DNA of 64,000 nt from Actinoplanes philippinensis (GTDB taxonomy: Bacteria > Actinomycetota > Actinomycetes > Mycobacteriales > Micromonosporaceae), in contig NZ_FONV01000004.1 in assembly GCF_900113015.1 (NCBI RefSeq), positions 310,001 through 374,000 of the forward strand. The letters are read 5' to 3'. Made by a program: the position numbers and the translations under genes. Below, one piece after another: positions 50,785 through 59,899 of the stretch. Every line of letters begins with the position of its first letter. Positions within the stretch are counted from its first letter, which is position 1. The notes under the pieces are model-generated. The model had not been told where the DNA came from. It saw nothing but the letters and a program-made list of their open reading frames with translations, and did not search any database.

Positions 50785-52422
50785 CTAAACGACCGGCGTG
50801 CTGATGGACAGTCGCAGCCTCGATGGGGCTTTTCCGGTCACGTACAGAAGGACACCCTCGGCCGCATCGGTTCCGCCGAGGAATTCGTAATCCTCCCCCG
50901 GGTGGTACGCCGGCTCGGACTCCGACGCCGTCTCCGGGCCCTCGACGATCGTCACGGCCAGGCCCTCGTAGGTGGCCGTGCCCGACTCCAGATGCCATCG
51001 ATCGCCGCCGAGCGGGCGCGCGCCGGTCATCGTGCCGCCGGGCCGGAACGCCAGCTCCAGCGCCCAGTCCACGGCCGCTCCGGCGACGTCCACGTCCAGG
51101 CCTGCGACCGGAGCGGCGCCCGCCGGGGGCAGCGTCAGCCGTACGCGGGTCGTGAGGGTCACCTCGTCGCGGGGGCGGCCGGCGAAGTCCATGGCGGCGC
51201 TGAAGCGGCCGTCGTCGGTGACCGCGTAACGGCCCGTGCCGTCGCCGGGCAACGGCTGGTAGTAGGCCGCCGAGACGGTCTCCGCCAGCTCTGCCACCGG
51301 TCCCGGTGCGACGGTCATGGTGTCGGCGCGGAACGGGCCCAGGCCGAAGAACGTGCGGGACAGCCGGACGCTCTCCAGGACCGTGGCGCCGGCGTGCAGC
51401 CGGAACAGGGTCGGCGAGTTGGCCAGCCCGGACCGGATCCGGCGGTGCCGGGCGTGGTCGGAGCCGCCGAACACCACGGCCGTGCGGTCCGGGCCGTGCG
51501 CGACCAGGGTTCCGGCGGCGGCGAAATGGCGCTGCCGGAGTGTCGGCGGCGGCACGGCGGGCGGCAGCCGGCGGCCCGTGAGCGGATCGGCGACGGCGCT
51601 CGCCGGCGAGTCGATGCCCTGCTCCAGGGCGATCCCGGCGGCCCAGGCCAGGTCACCGCGGCCACGCCGGACCGCCATCGCCCGCAACGACAGCAGGAAG
51701 ACCCGCAGCGGCAGGCGACGGCGCTGGTCCTGCCGCCGGGACAGGACGGTCTCCACGGTGCCGTCGGGCAGCAGCAGGTCGAGGGTGGCGGTCAGGTTGG
51801 CCTCGACGGCGTCGAGCAGGTCCGGCCGGTCGAAGACGTCGGCGATGACCAGCAGGGACGGGTTCGACACGGCGGCCGCGTAGTTGGCGCTGCGCTCCGA
51901 GTAGAGCCCGTCCTCGATGTCGACCCCCTCGGCCAGCCACTGGGCGACCCGGCCGGCGATCTCCGGCCGCGGGTCGAGCCGGTGCAGGCGGGCCAGGGCG
52001 GCGGACAGCTCCCACCGATGGTTCGGGGTGTGCACCCCGCCCTTGAGCAGGGCGGGGGTCATCGAGTCGAGCAGCCGGAGCAGTCCGGTCCGCTCGGCGG
52101 CGCCGGCCAGCAGGCGGGCCGCGTCGGCGAGGTCGTTGACGCTGAACGCCGAGTCCGGCGGCGAGTCCACGTTGTCGCCGCCGCGGAACAGCCCGGACGG
52201 GTTCTGCCGGTCCCGCAGCGTCGCGACCAGCCCGGCCACTCCGGCGAGCAGGTCGTCGTCGCCGGTGAGGCTCCAGGCCGCGGCCAGCGCCTTGACCCGC
52301 TCGGCGAGCCGGCGGTGCTGCAGCCGCCGCCACAGCTCGCCGGTCTCCGCGCCGATGCCGCGGACCTCCCGGTCCAGAGCGGACCGGACGAGGGCGGCGA
52401 ACTCCGGATCAGAATCGGTCAC
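50785..52422 (-). CDS. Hypothetical protein, possible alpha/alpha-toroid polysaccharide-active enzyme (545 residues)
   Basis: The GTG at 52422 has GGAAAG 7 nt upstream and is preferred to the ATG at 52461. There is no signal peptide. The first 250 residues are helical with repeated hairpins (LLAGVAGLVATLRDRQNPSG, HRWELSAALARLHRLDPRPE), and the rest is a beta-sandwich (AYYQPLPGDGTGRYAVTDDG, WHLESGTATYEGLAVTIVEG). This two-part layout recalls heparinase II/III-like lyases, but I see no sure catalytic residue. It is the last gene of the inositol operon, 46 bp after iolG. Confidence 0.65.
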   Translation of the reverse strand: MTDSDPEFAALVRSALDREVRGIGAETGELWRRLQHRRLAERVKALAAAWSLTGDDDLLAGVAGLVATLRDRQNPSGLFRGGDNVDSPPDSAFSVNDLADAARLLAGAAERTGLLRLLDSMTPALLKGGVHTPNHRWELSAALARLHRLDPRPEIAGRVAQWLAEGVDIEDGLYSERSANYAAAVSNPSLLVIADVFDRPDLLDAVEANLTATLDLLLPDGTVETVLSRRQDQRRRLPLRVFLLSLRAMAVRRGRGDLAWAAGIALEQGIDSPASAVADPLTGRRLPPAVPPPTLRQRHFAAAGTLVAHGPDRTAVVFGGSDHARHRRIRSGLANSPTLFRLHAGATVLESVRLSRTFFGLGPFRADTMTVAPGPVAELAETVSAAYYQPLPGDGTGRYAVTDDGRFSAAMDFAGRPRDEVTLTTRVRLTLPPAGAAPVAGLDVDVAGAAVDWALELAFRPGGTMTGARPLGGDRWHLESGTATYEGLAVTIVEGPETASESEPAYHPGEDYEFLGGTDAAEGVLLYVTGKAPSRLRLSISTPVV

Positions 52423-52468
52423 CGCATCACTTTCCGAAAGACGCGCAGAAATGGCACCCACCCTATTA

Positions 52469-53515
52469 CTACCGCCGGTACAGCTCGGGTGTCGACGGCA
52501 TCTCGACGGTATAACGTTCTCCGCTTTCCAGCGCCTTCACGCACGCCTGCGCGACGAACGTGGCGGCGAATCCGTCCCACGCCGTGGCGCCCTGTCCGGC
52601 GCCGTCGATCCAGTCCTGCAATTCCAGGCGGTAGGCCTCGGCGAAACGGGGCCGCCAGTCGGCCGGGAGCTCACGCGCGTGCAGTCCGGAACGGCGTACC
52701 GACGTGGGCGGCGGGGCGTCCAGAGTGGCCGTGCCGGTCTCGGCGACCAGTTCGCAGCGGACCTCGTAGCCGTACCGGGCGTTGACGAAGATCTCCACGT
52801 CGGAGAGCACCCCGGAGGCCGTCGTCAGGACCAGCAGCTGCGGGTCACGGGTGCCGCCGGCGTTGCCGCTGGACCGCGGCGCGTGCACGGCGACCTCGCT
52901 GATCTCGTCGTCGAAGAGCCAGCGGGTGATGTCCAGCTCGTGCACCGCCGAGTTGGTGATCAGGTTGGCGCTGGGCATGCCGGGAACGGCGGCCGGGTTG
53001 CGGTGCACGTTGTGCAGCATCAGCGGCGCGCCGATCTCCCCGGTGGCGAGCAGCGCCTTCAGGTCGGTGTAGCCGGGGTCGAAGCGGCGCATGAACCCTA
53101 CGGTGATCAGCCGGCTGCCGTGGGCGGTCTCGGCGTCGAGGATCCGGGCGCAGCCGTCGACGGTCGGGGCGAGGGGCTTCTCGCAGAGCACCGGCTTGCC
53201 GGCGGCCACGCACGCGAGCACGTACTCCTCGTGGGTGGCGTCCGAGGAGGCGATCAGGACGGCGTCGATGGCGTCGTCGGCGATCAGGGCGTACGGGTCG
53301 GTGAAGACCTCGGCGCCGCCACTGGCCCCGGCGACCCCGCGGGCCCGCTCGTCGTCGAGGTCGAAGACACCGCCGACGACAGCGCCGGAGACCGCGTGGG
53401 TGAGCAGGCGGGCGTGGTCGGCGCCCATGATGCCGGTGCCGATGATGCCGATCCGCTTCACGCCCGTCCCTCCGGTTCCGGCCGGGACGTGCCCGGGCTC
53501 GATCAGCGTCGTCAC
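52469..53515 (-). CDS. iolG: Inositol 2-dehydrogenase (Gfo/Idh family)
   Basis: The GTG at 53515 has GGAGG 7 nt upstream and overlaps the iolE stop (GTGA). The 348-residue protein shows the Rossmann motif RIGIIGTGIMGADHARLL at about 21-38, CEKPLAPTVDGC with the catalytic-region Lys, and NSAVHELDITRWLF with the His/Asp pair of inositol dehydrogenases. It oxidises myo-inositol (or scyllo-inositol) to an inosose with NAD(P). The operon context supports the name; Gfo/Idh substrate range can vary. Confidence 0.88.
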   Translation of the reverse strand: MTTLIEPGHVPAGTGGTGVKRIGIIGTGIMGADHARLLTHAVSGAVVGGVFDLDDERARGVAGASGGAEVFTDPYALIADDAIDAVLIASSDATHEEYVLACVAAGKPVLCEKPLAPTVDGCARILDAETAHGSRLITVGFMRRFDPGYTDLKALLATGEIGAPLMLHNVHRNPAAVPGMPSANLITNSAVHELDITRWLFDDEISEVAVHAPRSSGNAGGTRDPQLLVLTTASGVLSDVEIFVNARYGYEVRCELVAETGTATLDAPPPTSVRRSGLHARELPADWRPRFAEAYRLELQDWIDGAGQGATAWDGFAATFVAQACVKALESGERYTVEMPSTPELYRR

Positions 53516-54390
53516 CGGGCCACCTCCGTGAGGAACGCGAAACTGCGCCGCGCGTCGCCGATCGGCCCCTCGCCGTCGGCCGGCTCGGAAGCCAGCGCGC
53601 AGTCCTGTTCCAGCACGTACCAGCCGGTGTATCCGGCGTTCTCCAGGGCACGGACGATGCCGGGGATGTCGACGTCACCGGCGCCGAGCGGCGTGTACAG
53701 GCCGGCCCGGACACCGTCGATGTAGGCGCGGGAGCCGTCCTGGACGGTGGCCGACACCTCCAGGTCGACGTCCTTGAGGTGCACGTGGGTGATCCGGGAC
53801 GCGGCCAGCTCCAGCAGCTCGGCCGGCTGCATGCCGCCGATCAGCAGGTGGCCGGTGTCCAGGCAGATCGGCACGTCACTGCCGTCGAGCACCCGCAGCA
53901 CGGCCTCGCGCGACTCGACGGCGGTGCCGACGTGCGGGTGCAGGCTCGGGCGCAGGCCCCGGTCGCGGGCCATCTGCTGCAGCGTCTCCAGGGTCGCGAA
54001 GAGCGTCCGCCACTCGTCGTCGTCCAGGTGCACCTTGTGGTCGTAGCTGCCGTCGCCGGAGCGGGCGGCCAGCACCACCACCTCGGCGCCGGCGGCGGCC
54101 AGGGTGTCCATCGCGTCGGCGGCCTCGGCCAGGTCGTCGCCGGTCGCCACGTGCATCGGCACCGGCAGGAAGCCGCCGATCAGCGTCATGCCGTGGCGGT
54201 CCAGGGTGACCCGTACATCCGCCGGGGTCTTGCCCAGGTAGCCGGTGGGGCCGAGCTCGGTGGCCCGCAGCCCCAGCCCGCCCATCTCGGCGAGCACCCG
54301 GTCGGCGGGGAGCTCCAGGCCCCAGCCGGGCGCCTCACAGACGCCCCAGGAGATCGGCGCGCCGCCGATACGTTCCGCGAAGCCGGTCAA
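53512..54390 (-). CDS. iolE: Myo-inosose-2 dehydratase (IolE-like TIM barrel)
   Basis: The 292-residue protein starts most likely at a TTG (54390) preceded by AAGGAGG at 7 nt; no ATG or GTG start precedes the conserved GGAPISWGVCEAPGWG. The xylose-isomerase-like barrel has metal-ligand regions VVVLAARSG, LHPHVGTAVE, ICLDTGHLLIGG, THVHLKDVD and GWYVLEQDCAL. It dehydrates 2-keto-myo-inositol to the diketone used by IolD. It lies between iolD (15 bp) and iolG (overlap). Confidence 0.9.
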   Translation of the reverse strand: MTGFAERIGGAPISWGVCEAPGWGLELPADRVLAEMGGLGLRATELGPTGYLGKTPADVRVTLDRHGMTLIGGFLPVPMHVATGDDLAEAADAMDTLAAAGAEVVVLAARSGDGSYDHKVHLDDDEWRTLFATLETLQQMARDRGLRPSLHPHVGTAVESREAVLRVLDGSDVPICLDTGHLLIGGMQPAELLELAASRITHVHLKDVDLEVSATVQDGSRAYIDGVRAGLYTPLGAGDVDIPGIVRALENAGYTGWYVLEQDCALASEPADGEGPIGDARRSFAFLTEVAR

Positions 54391-54404
54391 AGTGTCCCCT
54401 CCTT

Positions 54405-56270
54405 CTACAGGTAGTCGCGCTGTCCGCGCTTGCCGTCGAGGTACTGCTCGTAGGCGGTCCGGACCGTCTCCAGCCGCGACGTCTCGGCGACCGGCACGTC
54501 CCACCAGGAGTCGCTTGCCGGGGCGTCGACCATCGGGTCGGCGTCGACGTGCACGACCGTGACGCCGTCGGTCTCCCGGGCCTTGGCCAGCGCCTGGCGC
54601 AGCTCGTCGACGGTGCCGGCGCGGAAGACGGTGGCGCCGAGGCTGGCGGCGTTCGTGGCCAGATCCACCGGAAGCACCGTGCCGCCGAGGCGTCCGTCCT
54701 GGTCGCGGTAACGGTAGGCGGTGCCGAACCGCTGGGCGCCGACCGAGGCGGAGAGCCGCCCGATCGAGGCATAACCGTGGTTCTGCACGAGAACCACGAT
54801 CAACTTCACCCGCTCCTGTACGGCGGTCACCAGCTCCTGCGACATCATGAGGTAGGAGCCGTCGCCGACCATGACGAAGACCTCGCGGTCCGGGGCGGCC
54901 AGTTTCACGCCCAGGCCGCCGGCGATCTCGTAGCCCATGCAGGAGAAGCCGTACTCGACGTGGTAGCCCTTCGGGTCCCGGGTGCGCCACAGTTTGTGCA
55001 GGTCACCGGGCATCGAACCGGCCGCGCAGACGACCACGTCACGGGGGCCGGCGGCGTCGTTGACCGCGCCGATCACCTCGGACTGGGCCGGCAGCGGCTG
55101 GTTGCCGAGGTGGTAGGCGCGTTCCACGGTCGCGTCCCAGGCCCGCGCCTTCTCACCGGCGCGCTCCCGGTAGGCCGGATCGGTCCGGTAACCGGCCAGG
55201 GCGTCGAGCAGCGCCTCCAGCGCGGCGCGGGCGTCGGCCACCACGGCCTCGCCGGAGTGCTTCGCGGCATCGAAGGAGGCGATGTTTACGTTAACGAAAC
55301 GGACTGTCGGGTCCGCGAACGCGCTGCGTGACGCCGTGGTGAAGTCGCTCCAGCGGGTGCCGACGCCGATCACCACGTCGGCGTCGCGGGCGAACTCGTT
55401 CGCGGCCACGGTTCCGGTGGCGCCGACCGCGCCGAGGGCGAGCGGGTGGTCGTACCGCATCGAGCCCTTGCCCGCCTGCGTCTCGGCGACCGGGATGCCG
55501 GCCGCCTCGGCGAGGGACCGCAGCGCGCCGGTCGCCTCCGAGTAGATCACTCCCCCGCCCGCGATGATCAGCGGGCGCCGTGCGCTCCGGATGATCGCGA
55601 CGGCACGGGCCAGCGCGCCGGGCTCCGGCAGGGTGCGCGGCACGTGCCAGACCCTCTTGCGGAACAACGGGTCCGGGAAGTCGTACGCCTCGGCCTGCAC
55701 GTCCTGCGGCAACGCCAGGGTGACCGCGCCCGTCTCGGCCGGGTCGGTGAGGACCCGCATCGCGCCGAGCAGCGCCGAAGGCAGCTGCTGTGCCCGCCAG
55801 ATCCGGTCGTAGAAGCGCGACACCGGCCGCAGCGTGTCGTTGACGCTGACGTCGAAGCCGCGCGGGTCCTCCAGCTCCTGCAGCACCGGATTGGCGACCC
55901 GGGTGGCGAACACGTCGCCGGGCAGCAGCAGCACCGGCAACCGGTTGACGGTGGCCAGGGCCGCCCCGGTGACCATGTTGGTGGCGCCCGGCCCGATCGA
56001 GGTGGTGCAGGCCAGCGTGGACATCCGGTTGCGCATCCGGGCGAAGCCGGCGGCCGCGTGGACCATGCCCTGCTCGTTGCGGCCCTGCCGGTAGGGGACG
56101 GCGTCCGGGTCGGTCAGCTCGGCCTCCAGCAGCGCCTGCCCGAGGCCGGCGACGTTGCCGTGACCGAAGATGCCGAACCAGCCCTCGATCAGCCGGTGCT
56201 CGACGCCGTCACGCTCGGTGTGCTGGGCGGCCAGGAACCGTACGACGGCCTGCCCCACGGTGAGTCTCAT
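54405..56270 (-). CDS. iolD: 3D-(3,5/4)-trihydroxycyclohexane-1,2-dione hydrolase
   Basis: The 621-residue ThDP enzyme starts at the ATG at 56270 (AGGAGG upstream, ATGA overlap with iolB). It has the three-domain acetolactate-synthase fold: the Glu of the ThDP activation motif in YRQGRNEQGMVHAAAGFAR, the central domain (PLIIAGGGVIYSEA) and the ThDP-binding motif VMVGDGSYLMM followed by VQNHGYASIG. It opens the cyclohexane ring to 5-deoxy-glucuronate. Length and order match actinobacterial inositol operons. Confidence 0.93.
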   Translation of the reverse strand: MRLTVGQAVVRFLAAQHTERDGVEHRLIEGWFGIFGHGNVAGLGQALLEAELTDPDAVPYRQGRNEQGMVHAAAGFARMRNRMSTLACTTSIGPGATNMVTGAALATVNRLPVLLLPGDVFATRVANPVLQELEDPRGFDVSVNDTLRPVSRFYDRIWRAQQLPSALLGAMRVLTDPAETGAVTLALPQDVQAEAYDFPDPLFRKRVWHVPRTLPEPGALARAVAIIRSARRPLIIAGGGVIYSEATGALRSLAEAAGIPVAETQAGKGSMRYDHPLALGAVGATGTVAANEFARDADVVIGVGTRWSDFTTASRSAFADPTVRFVNVNIASFDAAKHSGEAVVADARAALEALLDALAGYRTDPAYRERAGEKARAWDATVERAYHLGNQPLPAQSEVIGAVNDAAGPRDVVVCAAGSMPGDLHKLWRTRDPKGYHVEYGFSCMGYEIAGGLGVKLAAPDREVFVMVGDGSYLMMSQELVTAVQERVKLIVVLVQNHGYASIGRLSASVGAQRFGTAYRYRDQDGRLGGTVLPVDLATNAASLGATVFRAGTVDELRQALAKARETDGVTVVHVDADPMVDAPASDSWWDVPVAETSRLETVRTAYEQYLDGKRGQRDYL

Positions 56271-57037
56271 CGGTCCTCCTCCTTGCCGAACGGCAGCCGG
56301 GGGTCGATCTCCTGGCCGGTCCACGTGTCGCGGATCCAGGCGTGCTCCGGCTCGTCCTCGATCACCCAGGCCCGCTCCCCCGGCCCGGCCATCACGTTCA
56401 GGTAGTAGAGGTCGTGACCGGGCGTGGCCATCGACGGCCCGTGCCAGCCGTCCGGGATCAACACCACCTCGCCGGTACGGACCTCCCGCACCCCGTCGGC
56501 ACGCTGGTAGGCGGGCCCGCCCCCGGCCACCTCGAAGTAGTAGATCTCCTCCAGGTCGTCGTGCCGGTGCGGCGGGTACGACGACCAGTTGCCGCCCGGG
56601 GTGAGCACCTCGCAGGCGATGATCCGGTCGGCGTCCAGCACGTCGGTGGTGGCGAAGTTGTTGACCTGCCGGGAGCAGACGCCCGCCCCGCGCAGCTCGA
56701 TGCGCTGCTGGGCGACCGGGATGTGCCGGAACGGCAGCCGTCTGGTGGCCCGTGCCGTGGCCAGCGCGAACCGGCCGCCGTCCGGGCTGCGCAGCGTCAG
56801 CGTCGTCTCGATCGGCACGTAGACCACGTCGGTCGGGCCGTCGAAGACGCTCGCCCGGCCGGCCAGCTCGGCCTTGTCGCTGCCGGTGGTCACCGTCGCC
56901 GACCCGCTCAGCGGCACCACGACCACCTCGTCACCGCCGGTGGCCTGCTGGTACTCGTCGCCGGGGGCCAGCACCACGACCCGCAGGCCGCTGTAGCCCC
57001 AGCCCGCCGACTCCGGGGTCACGTCCAGCCGGATCAC
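56267..57037 (-). CDS. iolB: 5-deoxy-glucuronate isomerase
   Basis: The 256-residue bicupin starts at GTG 57037, overlapping the upstream stop (GTGA). It shows the KduI/IolB signatures GWGYSGLRVVVLAPG, VNNFATTDVLDADRIIACEV, YPPHRHDDLEEIYYFEV (metal His/Glu) and GWHGPSMATPGHDLYYLNVM (last metal His). It converts 5-deoxy-glucuronate to 5-dehydro-2-deoxygluconate, the substrate of IolC. Confidence 0.93.
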   Translation of the reverse strand: MIRLDVTPESAGWGYSGLRVVVLAPGDEYQQATGGDEVVVVPLSGSATVTTGSDKAELAGRASVFDGPTDVVYVPIETTLTLRSPDGGRFALATARATRRLPFRHIPVAQQRIELRGAGVCSRQVNNFATTDVLDADRIIACEVLTPGGNWSSYPPHRHDDLEEIYYFEVAGGGPAYQRADGVREVRTGEVVLIPDGWHGPSMATPGHDLYYLNVMAGPGERAWVIEDEPEHAWIRDTWTGQEIDPRLPFGKEEDR

Positions 57038-57936
57038 GCCGCCACCCCCGTACGCACCAGGCGTACCGCGGCGTCGACCGCGGCGGCCACGTCACCGTCC
57101 GGTGGGTAGAGCAGCGCCCGGCCCACCATCAGACCCCGCACCCCGGGTACGGCCAGAGCCCGTCCCCACGACGCGTAGGTCTCCTCCGGACTGCCCGACG
57201 GGTCGCCGCCGAGCAGCAGCGCCGGCATCGTCGTCGCCGCCATCACCGCCTCCATGTCCTCCACGACCGGCAGTTTCAGCCACGTGTAGGCGCTGGTGCC
57301 GCCGAGTCCCGCGGCGATCGCCACGGACCGGGCCACCGCCGCCGTGCTCAGATCGTTGACCACCGAGCCGCTGCTGCCCCGCTTCGACAGGAACGGCTCG
57401 ACCATCGCCAGCAGCCCGTGCGCGGCCAGCTCGTCGACCGCCCGGGCGCTCGCCTCCAGGGTTCGCACGCTGGCCGGGTCCTCCGGGTCGATGCGGACCA
57501 GCATCTTGCCGCCGTCGAACCGCATCCGGGCCACCGCCGCCGCGTCGTAGCCGGTGAACCGGTCGTCCAGCTCGAAGACCGCGCCCTGCAGGCCACCCCG
57601 GTTCATCGAGCCGATGGCGATCTTGCCGTCCAGCTCGCCGAGCAGCAGCAGGTCCTCCAGGACGTCGGCGGTGCCGAGCACCCCGTCCACCCCTGGGCGG
57701 CGCAGCGCGGTCCGCAGCCGGCGCAGCAGCTCGTAGCGGTCGGCCATCGCGCCGCCGTCACCACGAACACCCAGCGCCCCGCGGGCCGGGTGGTCGGCGG
57801 CGACCAGCATCAGCCGGTCCCCGGCGTCGGCCAGCAGCGGGCGGCGCACCCGCTGGGCGGCGGCCTCGGCGATGGCCTGCGGGCTGGTGGCTCGCAGGCC
57901 ACGCAGCTCGGCGAAGTCGTCGACGTCGTCAGACAC
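57034..57936 (-). CDS. DeoC/LacD-like aldolase, Cgl0158 type
   Basis: The GTG at 57936 has GGAGG 5 nt upstream and overlaps iolC by 8 bp. The 300-residue TIM barrel (RLMLVAADHPARGALGV, DVLEDLLLLGELDGKIAIGS, SVAIAAGLGGTSAYTWLKLP, PALLLGGDPSG) fits the Cgl0158 family of inositol clusters in Corynebacterium and relatives. The Lys in AYTWLKLPVV is a candidate Schiff-base residue. It probably takes the place of IolJ in cleaving 5-dehydro-2-deoxygluconate 6-phosphate; that role is inference from context. Confidence 0.82.
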   Translation of the reverse strand: MSDDVDDFAELRGLRATSPQAIAEAAAQRVRRPLLADAGDRLMLVAADHPARGALGVRGDGGAMADRYELLRRLRTALRRPGVDGVLGTADVLEDLLLLGELDGKIAIGSMNRGGLQGAVFELDDRFTGYDAAAVARMRFDGGKMLVRIDPEDPASVRTLEASARAVDELAAHGLLAMVEPFLSKRGSSGSVVNDLSTAAVARSVAIAAGLGGTSAYTWLKLPVVEDMEAVMAATTMPALLLGGDPSGSPEETYASWGRALAVPGVRGLMVGRALLYPPDGDVAAAVDAAVRLVRTGVAA

Positions 57937-58876
57937 GTCCGGCCTCCAGGACCTTCTCGACCTCGGCCGTGGTCGGCATCGCGGTCGAGCATTCGAGGCG
58001 GCTCGCGACGATGGCGCCGGCCGCGTTGGCGAAAGCGATGGTCCGGTCCAGTGGCCAGCCGGCGAGCAGGCCGTGGCAGAGCGCGCCACCGAACCCGTCC
58101 CCGGCGCCCAGGCCGTTGACCACGTCGACGTCGGTCGGCTTCTTCGTCACGCTGTCCTTCGAGGTCTTGGCGAGCACCCCGGCCGGGCCCATCTTCACCA
58201 CCGCGAGGGAGACCCCGGCGGCGAGGAGGGCGTCGGCGGCGGCGTCCGGGTCGGACTCGCCGACCGCGATCTCGCACTCGGTCAGGTTGCCGACCGCCAC
58301 GCTGACGTGCGGCAGAGCGTCCCGGACCGCGGCCGTGGCCTCGGCCTCCGAGTCCCAGAACATCGGCCGGTAGTCGAGGTCCAGGATGGTCAGCGGCCGG
58401 CGGCCCCGGGCCCGCCACGCGGCGTGGTGGGCGGCGTTGCTCGGGTCCTGGGACAGGCCGGTGACGGTGGCCCAGAAGATGCCGGCGTTCGTGATGGCGT
58501 CCAGGTCCAGCTCGTCCGGCTCGATCATCAGGTCCGGCGCGGTCGGCTGACGGTAGAAATAGAGCGGGAAGTCGTCCGGCGGGAAGATCTCACAGAACGT
58601 CACCGGGGTGGGCAGGCCGTCGACGGCGGCGACGAACCGGTCGTCGACTCCCAGCTCACCAAGCTCGCGGCGGACGTACCGGCCGAACGGGTCCCGGCCG
58701 ACCCGGGTGATCACCGCGGTGCGGCGCCCGTGCCGTGCGGCGGCGACCGCGACGTTCGTCGCGCTGCCCCCGAGGAACTTGCCGAACGAGGTGACGTCCT
58801 CCAGGCCCACTCCGGTCTGCAGGGGATAGATGTCGACGCCCACCCGTCCCATGGCGATGACCTCGAAGTCCCGCAT
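57929..58876 (-). CDS. iolC: 5-dehydro-2-deoxygluconokinase (PfkB family)
   Basis: The ATG at 58876 with GGAGG 4 nt upstream is preferred to the GTG three bases earlier; 315 residues. PfkB features are the N-terminal MGRVGVDIYPLQ, the substrate loop GGSATNVAVAAARHG, the strand ILDLDYRPMFW and the C-terminal signature NGLGAGDGFGGALCHG with the catalytic Asp in GAGD. It phosphorylates 5-dehydro-2-deoxygluconate. It is the first gene of the inositol operon, divergent from the GntR gene. Confidence 0.93.
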   Translation of the reverse strand: MRDFEVIAMGRVGVDIYPLQTGVGLEDVTSFGKFLGGSATNVAVAAARHGRRTAVITRVGRDPFGRYVRRELGELGVDDRFVAAVDGLPTPVTFCEIFPPDDFPLYFYRQPTAPDLMIEPDELDLDAITNAGIFWATVTGLSQDPSNAAHHAAWRARGRRPLTILDLDYRPMFWDSEAEATAAVRDALPHVSVAVGNLTECEIAVGESDPDAAADALLAAGVSLAVVKMGPAGVLAKTSKDSVTKKPTDVDVVNGLGAGDGFGGALCHGLLAGWPLDRTIAFANAAGAIVASRLECSTAMPTTAEVEKVLEAGRV

Positions 58877-58953
58877 CACACCTCCGATTACGGCAAGATG
58901 TCGCGAACGTTTCCGCCGCTCGTGTCAGCAGCCTCTGCCGCGCTGTTGATCAC

Positions 58954-58972
58954 GTCAATAGTTTGTATTGAC
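58954..58972. promoter_or_regulatory. Operator palindrome containing -35 elements of both iolC and gntR
   Basis: GTCAATA-GTTTG-TATTGAC is a perfect 7-bp inverted repeat in the 154-bp divergent gap. Read right it gives TTGACA (58968-58973); read left it gives TTGACG. The -10 elements are weak in both directions. A bound GntR dimer would block both promoters. GCGAACGTTTCC at 58903-58914 is a further LacI-like half match. Confidence 0.65.
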
Positions 58973-59030
58973 ATTCTTCTGAACGCACTGACAAACTTCC
59001 GCGATTGTCACCGTTGAGGGGGTGCCACCG

Positions 59031-59768
59031 ATGCCCATGCCGCCTCTCGAGATCGACCGCACCAGCCCCGTGCCCATCTACTTCCAGCTCGGCCGACGCC
59101 TCGAGGAGGCGATCGAGCGGGGTGAGCTGGTCCCCGGCGAGCGCCTGCCCACCGAGATCGAGCTGGCCGAGAACCTGGACATCTCCCGGCCCACCATCCG
59201 CCGGGCCATCGAGGAGCTCGTCAGCAAAGGCCTGCTCACCCGCAAACGCGGCGTCGGCACCCGGGTCACCGACGTGCAGGTGCGCCGCCGGGTCGCACTG
59301 ACCAGCCTCTTCGACGATCTGGCCGCCGCCGGGCGGCAGCCGCAGACCCGGGTGCTGCGCTTCGACCGCGACTGCGTCGACCGGCACGCCGCCCGGATGC
59401 TCGGCCTGCCCGCGACCGAGAAACTCGTCCACTGCGAACGGCTGCGCCTGGCCGACGGGGTGCCGCTCGCCGTGCTGCGCAACTGGCTGCCACCCCGGTT
59501 CGCCGACCTGACGGCCGAGGCGCTGGGCTCGCGCAGCCTCTACCGGATGATGGCCGAGTGGAACGGGCGGCCGGCCGTCGCGAAGCAGCGGATCACCGCC
59601 AAGGCGGCGACGCCGGCACAGGCCCGGCTGCTCGACATCGGGCAGCACACACCGCTGATCAGCATGCAGCGCACCTCCTTCGACAGCACCGGCGCCACCG
59701 TCGAGTACTCCGACAACCTGTACCGGGCCGATCACTACGCCATCGAGGTGACCGTCTTCAACCGATGA
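59031..59768 (+). CDS. GntR-family regulator, HutC subfamily
   Basis: From the ATG at 59031 (GAGGGG about 10 nt upstream; GTG at 59022 also possible) the protein has 245 residues. The winged helix (about 12-75) contains PIYFQLGRRLEEAIERGEL, LPTEIELAENLDISRPTIRR and GLLTRKRGVGTRV. The effector domain is of UTRA/HutC type (LFDDLAAAGRQPQTRVL, YSDNLYRADHYAIEVTV). Divergent placement beside iolC and the shared palindrome make it the likely repressor of the inositol operon, released by an inositol intermediate. Confidence 0.92.
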   Translation: MPMPPLEIDRTSPVPIYFQLGRRLEEAIERGELVPGERLPTEIELAENLDISRPTIRRAIEELVSKGLLTRKRGVGTRVTDVQVRRRVALTSLFDDLAAAGRQPQTRVLRFDRDCVDRHAARMLGLPATEKLVHCERLRLADGVPLAVLRNWLPPRFADLTAEALGSRSLYRMMAEWNGRPAVAKQRITAKAATPAQARLLDIGQHTPLISMQRTSFDSTGATVEYSDNLYRADHYAIEVTVFNR

Positions 59769-59899
59769 CGGAGGCCAGGATTCGCACATTGTCGAACACC
59801 GGGTGACGGCTGTCCGTCCCGGTTGACAGCGAACTCGAATGTTGCGAGTGTGCGTCCGTTGTGTTTCGTGTTTGAAACTGTTCCTTTCGGGAGCACTCC

